A stretch of DNA of 64,000 bases. Origin: Platanthera guangdongensis (lineage: Eukaryota > Streptophyta > Magnoliopsida > Asparagales > Orchidaceae). The notes beneath the pieces were generated by a model. The model searched no databases. It saw only the letters and a program-made list of their open reading frames with translations, and had not been told where the DNA came from. A program made the translations under genes and the position numbers. The DNA lies in contig CM077162.1 in assembly GCA_039583875.1 (NCBI GenBank), forward strand, positions 68,755,259-68,819,258, in the 5' to 3' direction. Below are positions 8,042 to 18,542 of this stretch, piece after piece. Each line of letters begins with the position of its first letter. Positions within the stretch are counted from its first letter, which is position 1.

Positions 8042-9295
8042 GTGTTCATATCTTACCAAAAAGAGCATCCCACCTCTCCTCAACCTTCCCGACTCGTAGA
8101 ACTGTGTTGTGGAGGTCTGAAGGACGTTGCTGCAAGTGATTGACACGGGAGGTGAGATCAATGTCTCACCCCTCACACCTCAAGTGAAGATAGGCTCTAT
8201 GTAGGCCAAGTCCCTCCAATGTTGTCAAGTGCGTAGTTCCCCGAAAGGGTTTAAACCTTCATGTGCAGGTCTGACACAATTGTCTCCACATATGGAGGGA
8301 GGTTCACATTTTTGCCTCACGGGGTGGTGAAAACCATGGCACCCTACCCTATCAGAGAGGAGGGAGGGTTCATGGTCGGGGTACGGTCGGGGTCTCCACA
8401 TGAGAGGAAACATCTGGGTGATCCTCATTGCTCGTAGGAGGTGGGACATCTACCAATGGAACTGTTTTTCAAAAGAAAATTAGCAGAATGCTCTTCTTAC
8501 CACCTTATTAAAGTTTATGTTGATAGGAGGCGAGACATCGAAGCTTGGCGAGGAGTAGGGAAAGGAAGCTACCTTATTAAAACTTATATTGATAGGAGGC
8601 GAGACATCGATGCTTGGCAAGGAGTAGGGAAAGGAAACTTTTGCTTGGGATTTAGCATCCCGGTTATGATGATGAGGGACACTCCCTCAGGGAGACCTCA
8701 ACATGAGGCGTAATTAAAAGATGCGGAGGTGGAATTGTCACCAATATAGTTGGAGCAGGAGCCGACGAAGAAACTTGGAGGGCGACTTACCCACTATCGA
8801 CTGAGGCACTCTCGTCCACCAGGGCTGGAGTATAGACCAAAGCTGGAGTTGAGGTATCGGATGGAGCGACTGGCTCAATTGGTCTCTTCGTTATTTTTGC
8901 GTAGTTTCAATGAGATCAATGCTTTTTATGTGGGGATTCTCGAAGGATGAGGGTTTATCGCAAGTGAGTTTCTTCTCCCTCTTTATGTTTGTGGCCCTTG
9001 GCATTCTGTAGTTGGTTGACACCCATCATCTTAAAAAATGAGACTCCACCATCGGTATCTACGGATGTACGAGAAGCCATGGGTTTTGTGGAGAGTTTGA
9101 GATGAAGACATCTAGAGTCAAAGAGTAGCATTGACTAAAGTCCTCTAGCCCTATTTAGAGATTGGGCCCAACAACTCCAAGCCCTTGGGATGTGAGGTTT
9201 TTTTGGAACTCTAGTCGAGCTCAGAAAAAGTGAAATCCTTTCTGTGAGGACAAAGGTCTAGTGGAGGAGCAACATGACTTTCATGCCCAAGGGGT
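8042..9295. other. Unassigned intergenic or intronic sequence with a 69-bp tandem duplication
   Basis: No conserved domain is recognised on either strand. The notable structure is a 69-bp unit at 8502-8570 repeated head to tail at 8571-8639 with few changes; 69 bp equals 23 codons and keeps one plus-strand frame open across both copies. This could be old transposon sequence or part of the glyoxalase II 5' region. Confidence 0.4.
8502..8639. repeat. 69-bp tandem duplication, two copies
   Basis: Both copies start ACCTTATTAAA and contain GATAGGAGGCGAGACATCGA. They differ at several positions, mostly transitions, and are immediately adjacent. Confidence 0.9.
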
Positions 9296-9308
9296 GAAAT
9301 CACCCAAC

Positions 9309-9353
9309 AACAGCAACACTCAAGCTTTTATCCCACTATAGTGGGGTCGTGGA
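9309..9353 (-). mobile_element. Extremely 5'-truncated RTE LINE insertion (45 bp)
   Basis: The minus strand carries the characteristic RTE 3' tail (CCCCACTATAGTGGGATAAAA leading to GTT-rich repeats). It is bounded by an exact 13-bp target duplication GAAATCACCCAAC at 9296-9308 and 9354-9366. The long variable TSD and 3'-end-only content are typical of LINE retrotransposition by target-primed reverse transcription. Confidence 0.8.
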
Positions 9354-9366
9354 GAAATCACCCAAC

Positions 9367-9851
9367 CTAGAAAAATTCACACTTGTCCCTTGCCCGTCTA
9401 TGTCTTGAGCTTGGACTTGCAGAACCTCATTTTAGATGGAACCTTATTTAGGGGAGCTGCTCGACATGCACGAGCACCTCAGAATCTATAAATTCCACAG
9501 GTGCTTTGATGGAAGTGGATCTATTGAAGCAATCTCTCCTGCCCCCTGCCCTCGCGCCTAAGCTGGATATTTGGTTTAGGAATTGAGAGTTCTTTGCACT
9601 CTTGGGTTAGTGGAGAGACCTCCAACTTGTTCTACTTTTCATTCTTTTAAAGATCTCGCACATCTCTCTTTTATACCAGCTCGCATTCCCATTCCTATCG
9701 TTCAAGCCAAGTAGCTCTTGGTCATCCCAGCCCGAATTTCTTTCAAGTCTGATCTCAGCTTTAACAAATGCTCTTGTAATTGGCATTATGTAGCATATAT
9801 CAATCTTAATATTAATAAAATAACCAAATCATATTGATCTTTAAGACATTA
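9367..9851. other. Unassigned sequence upstream of the glyoxalase II exon
   Basis: No open frame with a recognisable domain is seen. The stretch is AT-balanced, becoming AT-rich toward 9800. Its last 16 bp are the left target duplication of the next small LINE insertion. Confidence 0.3.
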
Positions 9852-9887
9852 CAACAACACCAACACGCAAGCCTTTATCCCACTATA
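9852..9887 (-). mobile_element. Extremely 5'-truncated RTE LINE insertion (36 bp)
   Basis: The minus strand reads TATAGTGGGATAAAGGCTTG followed by GTGTTGGTGTTGTTG, the RTE 3' terminus with its GTT-type tail. An exact 16-bp target duplication GATCTTTAAGACATTA flanks it at 9836-9851 and 9888-9903. It is the second such event within 600 bp. Confidence 0.85.
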
Positions 9888-10038
9888 GATCTTTAAGACA
9901 TTAAAGTTAACTAATTTTGATGAAAAAGTTTATTTCTTTAATTTTCTTGAGCACACATTGAATTGCATCTTAAATTCCATTTTCTTCTTCTAAATATTGT
10001 TTTTACCATTCAATTTTATTTTTTATCTTTAATTTCAG

Positions 10039-10218
10039 GTGATCACGAAACCGTTGATTTTGAATAGCATGAGAAGCTGTTTTGGGAAAAGTATCCTGTG
10101 TGGCTTGGGTTCTTTTGTTCTGAGACCTATTAAGTTATTGCGTGGTGGAACTCAGTTGCTGGGAGTTTCTCGTTTCTGTAGTATCTCCAATGTAGATCCT
10201 TCACTGCATATAAAACTA
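10039..10218 (+). CDS. GLX2: Glyoxalase II (hydroxyacylglutathione hydrolase), presequence exon
   Basis: Glyoxalase II hydrolyses S-D-lactoylglutathione to D-lactate and glutathione, completing methylglyoxal detoxification. This 60-codon exon is bounded by an acceptor (TTTCAG ending at 10038) and a donor (GTATGT from 10219), both phase 0. Its product is basic and hydroxylated (FGKSILCGLGSFVLRPIKLL, then RFCSISNV), like the mitochondrial targeting region of plant GLX2-4/GLX2-5 proteins. It ends LHIKLV, which in that family is followed directly by PCLKDNYAY; the next exon here begins [10 protein letters not shown]. The exon holding the start codon must lie upstream and was not found. Paralogue assignment is inferred from remembered family sequence. 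Confidence 0.85.
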
Positions 10219-10747
10219 GTATGTTAATGTAGAGCTACGTTTACTGTCATATTATCGCATCTTTAGTGTTGGCGGAGTCTTCAATTTTCTTACTTCTTCA
10301 TTTAAATTTTTTAGTTCATTTAAACTAGATATTCATGTCTGCAACCTTACACTAGTATCCTTTGGTAATAATGCAAAATGTTTGCCAAAATCCTTCTCTA
10401 TTTATTATTACTCTTACTTTCTTTAGAGTCACGGTGTCATTTGATTAAGATGCAATTATCTATCTCTGCAGGGATTCTATCTTTCTTGAAGAGATTCCTA
10501 TTTTGAGGCTGAAGGCTTAGGAAAAAAATTGCATTGCTGCCAAAGAATTTATTTTGTAATATGCTGTGAACAACTACTACAGACAAGTTGTTATGCTATG
10601 TCAATTGGCTAAAAAAGTATAAGTAACGATGACTAGATCTTTATACACTTGTTCTTAGAGAACTATATCATATAGCATCAAATAGTATTAGGAGTTGTTG
10701 TTGAGTAAATATAATATTTCATTATATATTATAATCATGGATGCTCG

Positions 10748-10909
10748 TGTAGAGAAATACGCAAGAGAGAAAAATTCACCAAAATTTTATTATATATCTA
10801 AATACAGGAATACATACACTTATATAGAGAGAAAGAGAGGGAGAGTCTTCTACATCTATAATGTGAGACTAAATGGACTCCTAATGGGCTTTTTCATTAT
10901 ATCTTAACA
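10748..10909 (-). repeat. Copia-2 3' LTR
   Basis: The minus strand starts TGTTAAGATATAATG at 10909 and ends in TACA at 10748, by analogy with the Copia-1 LTR ends. No partner LTR remains, so the inner-left boundary is inferred from family similarity. Confidence 0.65.
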
Positions 10910-11032
10910 CTCCCCCGCAAGATAGAGCGTACAAGCCGTGGGCACCAAGCTTGGATAAGAACTTATGATATAATGTCTGAGAGAGAGCTTTCATGAATAT
11001 ATCAGCAACTTATCCTGCCGCAGAGACATGCT

Positions 11033-12180
11033 CTAACTCCAACTTCTTCGATTGAACTTTTTCCCGAATGAAGTGACAATAACTTCAATATGCTTTGTTC
11101 GCTCATGGAATATAGGATTCTTGGCAATATTTATGGCTGCTTGACTGTCGCAGAATAGGGTGGCCGGAGAGGAGAGTTTGAGGCCCAAATCACTGAGAAG
11201 ACTCTCAAACCAGATGAGATCAGAGACAACCGTTGCCATAGCACGGTACTCGGCCTCAGCTGATGAACGAGCAACAACCGACTGTTTCTTGCTACGCCAG
11301 ATAATAAGGTGTCCACCAAAGTAGATGCAAAAACCAGTCGTGGAACGCCTATCATCAAGGGAACCGACTTAGTCAGCATCAGAGTACGCAACAAGGGACA
11401 AAGAGGACGGTTTGTAAACAAGTCCTTGTCCTGAAGCAGTCTTTAAGTATCTGAGAATCCGCTCGACGGCTTGGAGATGAGATGTCCGAGGAGTATGCTT
11501 AAATCAGCTCACAACCCAACGACAAATGAGATATCAGGTTGTGTAACCGTAAGATAGATTAGTTTCCCTACCCAACGTCGGTAGTACTCTGGATTTGTAA
11601 GAACAAGATCAGTTCCAGATCCATGTGCAGACAGTTTGTGATTCACATCCATAGGAGTGTCTGCAGGTTTGCATCTTGAGTAGCCCGCATCTTGCAAAAG
11701 ATCAATGCAGTACTTCCGTTGGGATAAGACAAGTCTCTCAGGTCTCCTTGCAACCTCAAGCTCAAGGAAATATCGAAGATTGCCCAGGTCTTTTGTCTGA
11801 AAAGCTGAGTTTAAATCTTGCTTTATGTTTTGGATCCTGATGGTGTCGTCGCCTGTTATTAGAATATCATCAACATATACAAGGAGGATTATAGTGCCAG
11901 TTGGTTGATGACGAGTGAAGAGAGAAAAATCAGTAGAGCTCCATGTGAAACCAACTTCGCGAACCACGTTACTGAATTTATCAAACCAAGTGCGACGAGA
12001 CTGTTTGAGATTATATATAGACTTCCAAAGATTACAAACACGAGACTCCCCCGTGGTCTCAAACCCGGACGGTTGGTGCATATAAACATTCTCTTGGAGA
12101 TCGTCATTTAGAAAATATTTTTGATGTCCAGCTGATGTAGGGGCCACTGTTGATGCATAACGAGGGAGATCAGGACTCAA
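11033..12180 (-). pseudogene. Copia-2 reverse transcriptase and RNase H remnant
   Basis: The frame at 11509-12180 carries RT with YVDDILITGDD and the FQTKDLGNLRYF block. Separate frames at 11131-11421 and 11033-11239 carry RNase H (DSQAAINIAK and ERTKHIEV). Frameshifts near 11130, 11420-11510 and 12130 break the polyprotein. All parts align in order with Copia-1 pol, so this is the same gene in an older copy. It cannot encode a full enzyme. Confidence 0.85.
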
Positions 12181-12362
12181 ATAGTATTCAATTTGGCGAC
12201 CGGGGAGAAGGTTTCGTCGTAATCAAAGCCATATTGTTGGGTGAAATTTTTTGCGACAAGGCAGGATTTAAGACTTTCAACAGTGCCATCTGGAGCATAC
12301 TTGACAACAAAGACCCATTTGCAGCTAACATAAGTGTGGCCTGGAGAGAGAGGAACAAGGTC

Positions 12363-13400
12363 TCATGTCCGGTTAGCCCAGAGGGTTCTCATTTCTTCGT
12401 TCATGGCCGCACACCACCCCGAGTGTTGGAGAGATTCCTGCAGTGAATGAGGAACAAAAATGGTGGAGAGTGAGAGGACAAATTTGAGAAGAGGCGGAGA
12501 TAGCCAATGCAGTGAGGCATAATTTGCCATTGGATGAGCCGTAGAGGATGAGGTCGAATCGTCAGGCTGCGAGATAGCATCGGTAGAAGAGAGTTGCTGT
12601 ATGGCATTTGTCCGGGATGAACGTCGAGTGTAGACACAGAGAAGTGGAGGTGGTGGAGGTAATGCTGGCATTAAGAGTGGAGGAAAAGGAGCTGTGTGAG
12701 GCGAAGTCGTGACGGGGACTGTCGGGTGAGCAATAGTGGATGATGGGGGCAGTGTGGAAGAGGTGGAGTAAAATGGCTGATCCTCAAGAAAGGTGACATC
12801 AGTAGAGACGATCACCTTTTCATCCGCAGGGGAGTAGCAGACATATCCTTTCTGAGTGCGAGAGTAGCCAACAAACATACATTTTGCGGCTCGAGGGGCA
12901 AGTTTGTCATTCAGTGGTCCAAGAGAGTGGATATAACAGATACAGCCAAAGACACAGGGCGTGAGGGAGAATGGAGATTTGGAAGGACATAGAAGGCCGA
13001 ACGGAGAAGCAAAGTCAAGCACGAGGAGGGCATGCGATTGATGAGATGACAAACAATAGAGACAACAAAATTCCAATATTTGGTGGGCACCTGCATTTGC
13101 AACATAAGTGACCGAGTGATATCCAGAAGATGTTGATTCTTTCGCTCGGCCACACCGTTTTGTTGGGGGTATAAGCACACGAGGTCTGATGAACAATCCC
13201 AAACTCGGTGCATAAATTTGAGAATGTGCGACCAGTATACTCACGAGCATTATCAGTGTGAATTGTTTTTAAGGTAACAGAGAATTACGTACGCGTCTCA
13301 ACAATAAATGATCAAAAGACAGATGTTAGTTCAGTACGATCACGACGTAGATAAAGCCATGTGAGACGAGAATAATAATCAATAAAGATAATAAAATATC
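12363..13400 (-). pseudogene. Copia-2 integrase remnant and integrase-RT linker
   Basis: The frame 12363-13250 contains the post-catalytic integrase part (VFGCICYIHSLGP, CMFVGYSRTQKGYVCYSP), a proline/serine linker, and the MNEEMRTLWANRT block preceding RT. An alternate frame at 12911-13213 holds QQNGVAERKNQHLLD with the catalytic glutamate region. The two frames are offset, so a frameshift lies within the catalytic core, and upstream integrase sequence to about 13500 is further eroded. Confidence 0.8.
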
Positions 13401-13499
13401 AATAACCAAAAACACTGGGTTCTTTATAGGGCCCCTATATATCAGAATGTTCTAAAGATAACGGAGTATCACTCCGATTACAGGTGAGAAAGAAACACG

Positions 13500-14311
13500 G
13501 TGCTGCTTGCCAAAGATACATGATTAATAAGAAAACTCATGTAAGGAAACATCAGGAAGAGCCTTCTTTAGAATCTGGAGAGGAGCATAGCCAAAAAGAC
13601 GATGCCAATCAACAGAGGGAACTGCAGAGAGGTTGGCAGGAGGAACATCCAATAGATAAAACCCATTTGACAGTCATCCTTTACCAATGATATTCCGTGT
13701 TCGACTATCCTGCACAATAAAAGTCGAAGGAGAGAAGATTAGGCAGCAATCAAGGTCCTAAGCAAGCCTACTAACAAAGAATAGATTGAAGGGAGATCGC
13801 AGAGCATGAAGGACCGAGGAAAAGGAGTAGAAGTGAGTCACAGGTCAGCAGCTCCAGACACCGGAGTTTTGTCGCCATTTGCCACAGTGATGTATTTGGG
13901 ATAATCATAGTGCATGTACTGAGTTGGCTTATGGGAGGTAAAGTGGTGAGTAGCACCGGAGTCCACGATCCAGTGAGAGCTATGAGAGAGATGAGATATA
14001 CCTTCAGTGGAGAAAGAAGCAACCGAGCTAGATGAGCGATTAACAATGTCTAGGAGCTGATGAAGCTCTAAGGTCATTGATATATTACTAGATAGACGAG
14101 CCTGACTCGGTTGAAGTAGAGCCTGGGTTATGAGGTACAACAAAAATTGTGGCAGTAAGATGAGGAGGCATCCCATGCTTGCGGTAGCAGGTGACTTCAA
14201 GATGACCACCCCGACCACGGTGAGTACACTTGAGAGTAGTTCGCCCCGCACATCCTCGTCCTTGGGACGTGAAGCGACCTCCCCGATTAGAAGAGCCACA
14301 AGCTGGAGGAG
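13500..14311 (-). pseudogene. Copia-2 pre-integrase, protease and gag zinc knuckle remnant
   Basis: The protease motif WIVDSGATHHFTSHKP lies near 13930-13980. Upstream in the minus direction, a CTHRGRGGHLEVTCYRKHG stretch (about 14170-14230) is a retroviral-type zinc knuckle in which the second Cys of C-x2-C reads Arg. The zinc-knuckle frame is fused at about 14311 to the RT of Copia-3. Confidence 0.75.
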
Positions 14312-14726
14312 CACACCCAAGCATCCCAGTCTCCTCCAGAAGATCAAGAGTATACTTCCTTTGGGAAATAAAGATCCCCTGTCGGGACCTCGCAACTTCA
14401 ATTCCCAAAAAATATTTCAGCTTTTCCAGATCCTTGACTTCAAATTCTTCGCCTAGTTGTTTTTTCAAGTATTTGATCTCATCCAAGTCATCTCCGGTAA
14501 TGATGATGTCGTCCACGTACACAATAAGGATAGAAACCAGAGCACCCTTCCTCTTGATGAAGAGGGTATGATCAGCTTGACTTTGAGTATATCCAAGTCG
14601 TAGCATGGTCTTATTAAAATGCCCAAACCACGCTCTCCGAGACTGTTTCAGGCCATACAGGAATTTTAGCAGGCGACAGACCCTCCGGTTGGACTCTTTG
14701 ACATCAAGACCAGGGGGAATATCCAT
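14088..14726 (-). pseudogene. Chimeric ORF: Copia-3 RT fused to Copia-2 Gag zinc knuckle
   Basis: This 212-residue open frame starts MDIPPGLDVKES and runs through RT blocks (YGLKQSRRAWF, YVDDIIITGDD, LKYFLGIEVARS) to LLEETGMLGCAP. It then passes without a stop into a glycine/arginine-rich Gag tail and zinc knuckle belonging to another copia element. The junction is at about 14311. RT is missing its C-terminal third and RNase H, so the product is unlikely to be an active polymerase. The fusion arose by deletion or illegitimate recombination between two same-orientation elements. Confidence 0.8.
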
Positions 14727-15572
14727 ATAGACCTCTTCCAGATCACCATGCAGGAATGCATTCTTGACATCGTGTTGCAGTAGCTCTCATTCGCGAATCA
14801 CAGCACAAGAATTCTGCACACAGATTGAGTTCATCTTGGCAACAGGAGAAAAGGTCTCCTGATAGTCAATGTCTTGAGCTTGGGTATATCCTCGAGCCAC
14901 TAAACAAGCTTTGTATCTCTCCATCACCCCATCTTGGTTCTGTTTAACAGTGAAGACCCAAGGGGATCCGACCGTTCGCTTCCCATGGGGAAGGCTAGTG
15001 AGCCACCATGTTTTATTTTTATCCAAGGCACTCAGTTCCTCCTCCATAGCCTGTTTCCATTCAGTTATCTGAACAACTTCCTGCCATGTCTTAGGAATCA
15101 CAATAGATGAAAGAGAGGAAATAAATGCTTTATGAGCCTCAGATAGATGAGCATAACAAATGTAGTTGACAATGAGGTGTTTGGTGCCACCCCTTTTACC
15201 TATAAGACGTGCAAGAGGAACATGGAGGTCATCATCTGAATCTGGAGCTGAGACGGTCACTGGTACTGGCGGAACATTCATAGTCTGCACTTGCTCAACA
15301 GTCCTGGGACGACGTGAGTACGTGTATAATATAGGTGGAGCGGAGGTGGAAGGAGGGCAAGCAACAACAATTGGAAGAGGAGATTCAATGTTAACAATTG
15401 GAAGAGGAGATTCAATGTTCTCGTCACTGTCACATCTCGTCTCCCCCTGACGAGGACGAAAGTACGACTCCCCCTCACGAAATGTGACATCCACAGTGCA
15501 ACAGTAGCGCCGAGTCGGAGGATGATAACAACTATACCCTTTGGTGGTAGGGAGTGCCCAACGAAAATACAC
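14727..15572 (-). pseudogene. Copia-3 RT N-terminus and integrase-RT linker
   Basis: The frame 14787-15572 holds CYHPPTRRYCCTVDVTF, the post-integrase block, then a linker, the WKQAMEEELSALDKNKTW block and the RT start ([39 protein letters not shown]). A frameshift or stop near 14790 separates it from the RT frame at 14088-14726. The VDVTF block is offset from the integrase frame, which shifts near 15530. Confidence 0.8.
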
Positions 15573-16400
15573 CGCTGGGAACGTGCATCAAGTTTATCAC
15601 GATGCGGGGTATGAACATGAACAAAACATTTGGAGCCAAAGATACGCGGAGCAAGATGAGAGGTGTGGACGATGTGTTGATTGGTAAGACGCGATAAGGG
15701 TGTATCAAATGAGAGGGCACGAGACGGAAGACGGTTAATGAGTTGAGCAGCTGTGAGAACGACATCACCCCAGTAAGATTTGGTAAGGTGCATAGCAAGG
15801 AGTAAACACCGAGCCACCTCCAACAAATGTCTATTCTTCCGTTCGGCTACCCCATTTTGGGTGGAAGTGTGGACGCCTGTGATTTGATGTATGATGCCAT
15901 TAGCAGATAGATAGGCCCCCAAAACACCCCGATCATCATATTCCCAACCATTATCACTAGACAACACACGAATTTTGCCACCAAATTGTTGGTTCACCAT
16001 CTTATGAAACGTCTGAAAACAGGAAATGACATCACTTTTCTTTTTAAGCAGATATACCCACATAACGGGGGAGTGACAATCCATAAAAGTAACAAACCAT
16101 TTATAACCAGATAAAGATAACACTGGAGACGAGCCCCAAACATCAGAGTGAATACCATCAAATGGACAAAAACTAGGGACAGACAAATGACTAGTACTTT
16201 GACGGACATGTTTAGAGCGTTCACATGCATCACAAGAGAAAGACTAAATTAAAGAGGTAAAAACAGGAAACAATTTAGTAAGATAAAGAGGCGAATAACA
16301 TCAAATGGACAAAAATTAGGGACAAACAAATGACTAGTACTTTGACGGACATGTTTAGAGCATTCACATGCATCACAAGAGAAAGACTGAATTAAAGATA
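15278..16400 (-). pseudogene. Copia-3 integrase remnant
   Basis: The frame 15278-16186 contains IHSDVWG, FMDCHSPVMWVYLLKKKSD, SSDNGWEY and NGVAERKNRHLLEVARCLLLAM. The catalytic Asp, Asp and Glu positions are therefore recognisable. About 70 bp around 16150-16240 recur at 16290-16390, duplicating the pre-integrase cysteine region. The frame ends in frameshift-derived sequence after 15530. Confidence 0.8.
16150..16393. repeat. Local direct duplication in the Copia-3 pre-integrase region
   Basis: A stretch beginning CATCAAATGGACAAAAA near 16157 and running through GACTAGTACTTTGACGGACA to AGAGAAAGACT recurs about 136 bp further right, beginning near 16297. The copies differ by few bases, which indicates a local tandem duplication in the element. 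Confidence 0.75.
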
Positions 16401-16555
16401 AAGAGACGAAGGGTGGCCAAGGCGCTGGTGCCAGCGTTGAATGTCATGTAGAGTCGGAGATCTGTGGATGAAAAGGCATTGGAAGAAGACTGGTCCAGCA
16501 AGTACAGTCCACCAACGTTCCTACCACTGCCAAGCGTCCGCCTCGTATCCAGATC

Positions 16556-16939
16556 CTAAAATACACAAACATCAGGAAAGAAGGTCACAGAACAGTTTAA
16601 AGAAGTAGTTAAGTGACTAATGGAAAACAAATTGCGAGAAAAAGACGGAACATGCAAAACAGAGGATAGTGATAGGTCGGTAGAACAGGTGACAGTCCCT
16701 TTACCAGCGATGGAGGAGAGGGAGCCATTAACAACAATAACCTTATCACGACCAGAAAGAGGAGTATAAGAGGTAAAACCTGAGGCAAAACCAGTCATGT
16801 GATCGGCCGCACCCGAGTCAATAATCCACCCGGAAGGTGAGGAGGACACAACATGGGCACTGGAGAGACCCGAAGTAGCGACAGCAGCATGAGACAGTAG
16901 GAGAGTCAGTGCGGGAGCGCAGCATGCGACGGAGGGCAT
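16556..16939 (-). pseudogene. Copia-3 aspartic protease region
   Basis: The frame has WIIDSGAADHMTGF, the copia protease active-site motif, followed by VNGSLSSIAGKGTV and the SVLHVPSFSRNLFSIS block. Together these mark the protease and GAG-pre-integrase spacer. It follows gag in an offset frame; the two overlap near 16820-16939. Confidence 0.8.
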
Positions 16940-17903
16940 CTAACTCAACAACAGACAGGCCGCCAGAGGTGTCCTCCTGAACCTCAGTAGAGTGCGCAGA
17001 AAACTGAGTACGATCGTCAGACTGACGGCCACCACCACGGTGCCCACCGCGACCCCGAGCACTAGAACCCTGACCAGCAGGGGCAAGGTGAGGGTGTAAA
17101 CGAAAACAAGAGTCCATGGTATGACCGTTCTTCCCACAGTAGCTACAAAGAGGAGGTCTGCGTGAAGCCGCAGCAAGCGCAGAATGATCAGTAGCAGGAG
17201 CGGCACCAAGAGTACGACGACGATTCTCATCATTGAGGAGCATGCTGAAGGCCTCCCTAAGAGAGGGAAGTGGCTCACGATGGAGAACATGCAAGCGAAC
17301 AACATCAAACTCCATGTTAAGCCCCATAAGGAAGACGTGGACACGAAAACGATCTTTGTCTTTCTGAAGTGTCAGCGCATCAACAGTACAAGCAGCCATA
17401 AAAGTATTGAAGAAGTCCAGTTCCTGATAGAGACGCTCAAACTCGGAATAGTAGGCAGAAACAGACATAGTGCCCTGCTTCAGCTCCAGAACACGGCGAG
17501 TGAGCTCATACACTTGCATCAAACTGCCTGACTGAGAGTAGGTATCACGGGCCCGAGTCCAAATATCATATGCGGAGTCCAACAACATATAACTGCGATA
17601 CACCTGAGGGGATATCGAGTGAAGTAACCACAAGACAACCAACAAATTTTCCGCATCCAATTTTTTCCATGTGAGATCGGTACGTGGTGGCTCAACGGTG
17701 GTACCATCAATAAGTCCATATAACTGGTGACTGCGAATAGCATGCTGGGCCGCCCTGGATCATTCCAGATAATTCGTTCCATCCAAGGCAACAATAGTGA
17801 TCTTCAACGAGTCAGACGGGCCATGGCTCTGAGGAGGGTCGGCAGGCGAACTGGTTGGAACACCAGATTGAGGAGCCGTGGAGATAGTGGACTGATCATC
17901 CAT
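16818..17903 (-). pseudogene. Copia-3 Gag (UBN2 type with zinc knuckle)
   Basis: The likely start is the ATG at 17901-17903, giving MDDQSTISTAPQ, followed by the LDGTNYLEW block common at the start of copia Gag. There the expected TGG reads TGA (near 17760), a premature stop. The frame then stays open from 17660 to 16818. It contains a UBN2-like helical capsid region (SAYDIWTRARDTYSQ, ELTRRVLELKQGTMSVSAYYSEFERLYQEL) and a zinc knuckle CSYCGKNGHTMDSC, followed by a Gly/Arg-rich basic stretch. Gag forms the virus-like particle. With one nonsense codon, this is the best-preserved gag among the antisense copia elements in the intron. Confidence 0.85.
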
Positions 17904-18368
17904 TGAGAAGAGAGATGGAAGAGCTCCAAATCAGAGAAGACGGCCTCCAACGGGTCCCCCGTAGATCATGACGCCGGAAGGAACAGCGGAGGAGGTGAGC
18001 AAGGTGTCTTTGGCTGCCCCATGGAAGTCAAAACGGCCGGAGACGCGAGGGGCCGCCCGGAAGGCCGGGCGGAGAAGGCCTCCGTAAGGCGGAGAGCCGC
18101 TGAAGAGAGACAAAGAGCCGCAGAAGAGAGACAATGGCGGCGGACTGGCGAACGGGCGAGCAGAAGAAGGCGAGCGGGCGAGCTGAGTGGCGACGGACTG
18201 GCGACGGCTCGAGCAGAAGGAGGCGAGCGGGATCGAGGCGAGCGGGATCGAGGCGAGCGGGGAGGCGAGCGGGGTTGAGGCGAGCGGGATCGAGGCGAGC
18301 GGGATCGAACGATAGCGGAAGGAGGCGAGCGGGATCGACGAAAGCGGGAGCTTCGGAATCCCTAATCC
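17904..18368 (-). other. Copia-3 leader with 15-bp tandem repeats
   Basis: A GC-rich leader separates the primer site from gag. At 18222-18309 a 15-bp unit (plus GGCGAGCGGGATCGA) repeats about five to six times with variants. On the minus strand this reads as repeated SIPLA pentapeptides inside a 184-codon open frame (17931-18485). That frame begins in the LTR and has no known domain, so coding is doubtful. Confidence 0.65.
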
Positions 18369-18380
18369 CTCTGATATCAA
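18369..18380 (-). promoter_or_regulatory. Copia-3 primer-binding site
   Basis: The minus strand reads TTGATATCAGAG, one base from TTGGTATCAGAG, the initiator-Met tRNA complement. It marks the inner edge of the 5' LTR. Confidence 0.7.
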
Positions 18381-18542
18381 GTAGAAATCGGGATTAAATT
18401 TTTTCACGCACCCTAAACCGGGCACCACATAGATATATATAGGTACAATAGCACATGACATATCACGTGGAATACATAATCTCAATACGAACTAAAAGCG
18501 AATATTCAACTAGTATGCTCATGATTGGAAATCGTATGATAT

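Larger units (their letters stand above)
10748..14311 (-). mobile_element. Copia-2, 5'-truncated copia retrotransposon
   Basis: It has a 3' LTR (10748-10909) and a purine tract (plus CTCCCCCGC from 10910) like Copia-1. Decayed RNase H, RT, integrase, protease and a gag zinc knuckle follow in minus-strand order. It stops at about 14311, inside gag, where Copia-3 RT begins, so the 5' LTR, primer site and most of gag are lost. Protein blocks closely resemble Copia-1, suggesting one lineage. Confidence 0.85.
14312..18490 (-). mobile_element. Copia-3, 3'-truncated copia retrotransposon
   Basis: From right to left it has a probable 5' LTR end (about 18381 onward), a primer site (plus CTCTGATATCAA, 18369-18380), a leader with 15-bp repeats, gag, protease, integrase and the N-terminal two-thirds of RT. 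It then breaks at 14311. The 3' LTR and RNase H are absent. The right boundary within 18381-18542 is uncertain because no partner LTR exists. Confidence 0.8.

Noticed and set aside
18021..18397. Two Arg/Gly-rich plus-strand ORFs suggesting an RNA-binding protein
   Set aside because: They are antisense to the Copia-3 leader and derive from the 15-bp repeat.
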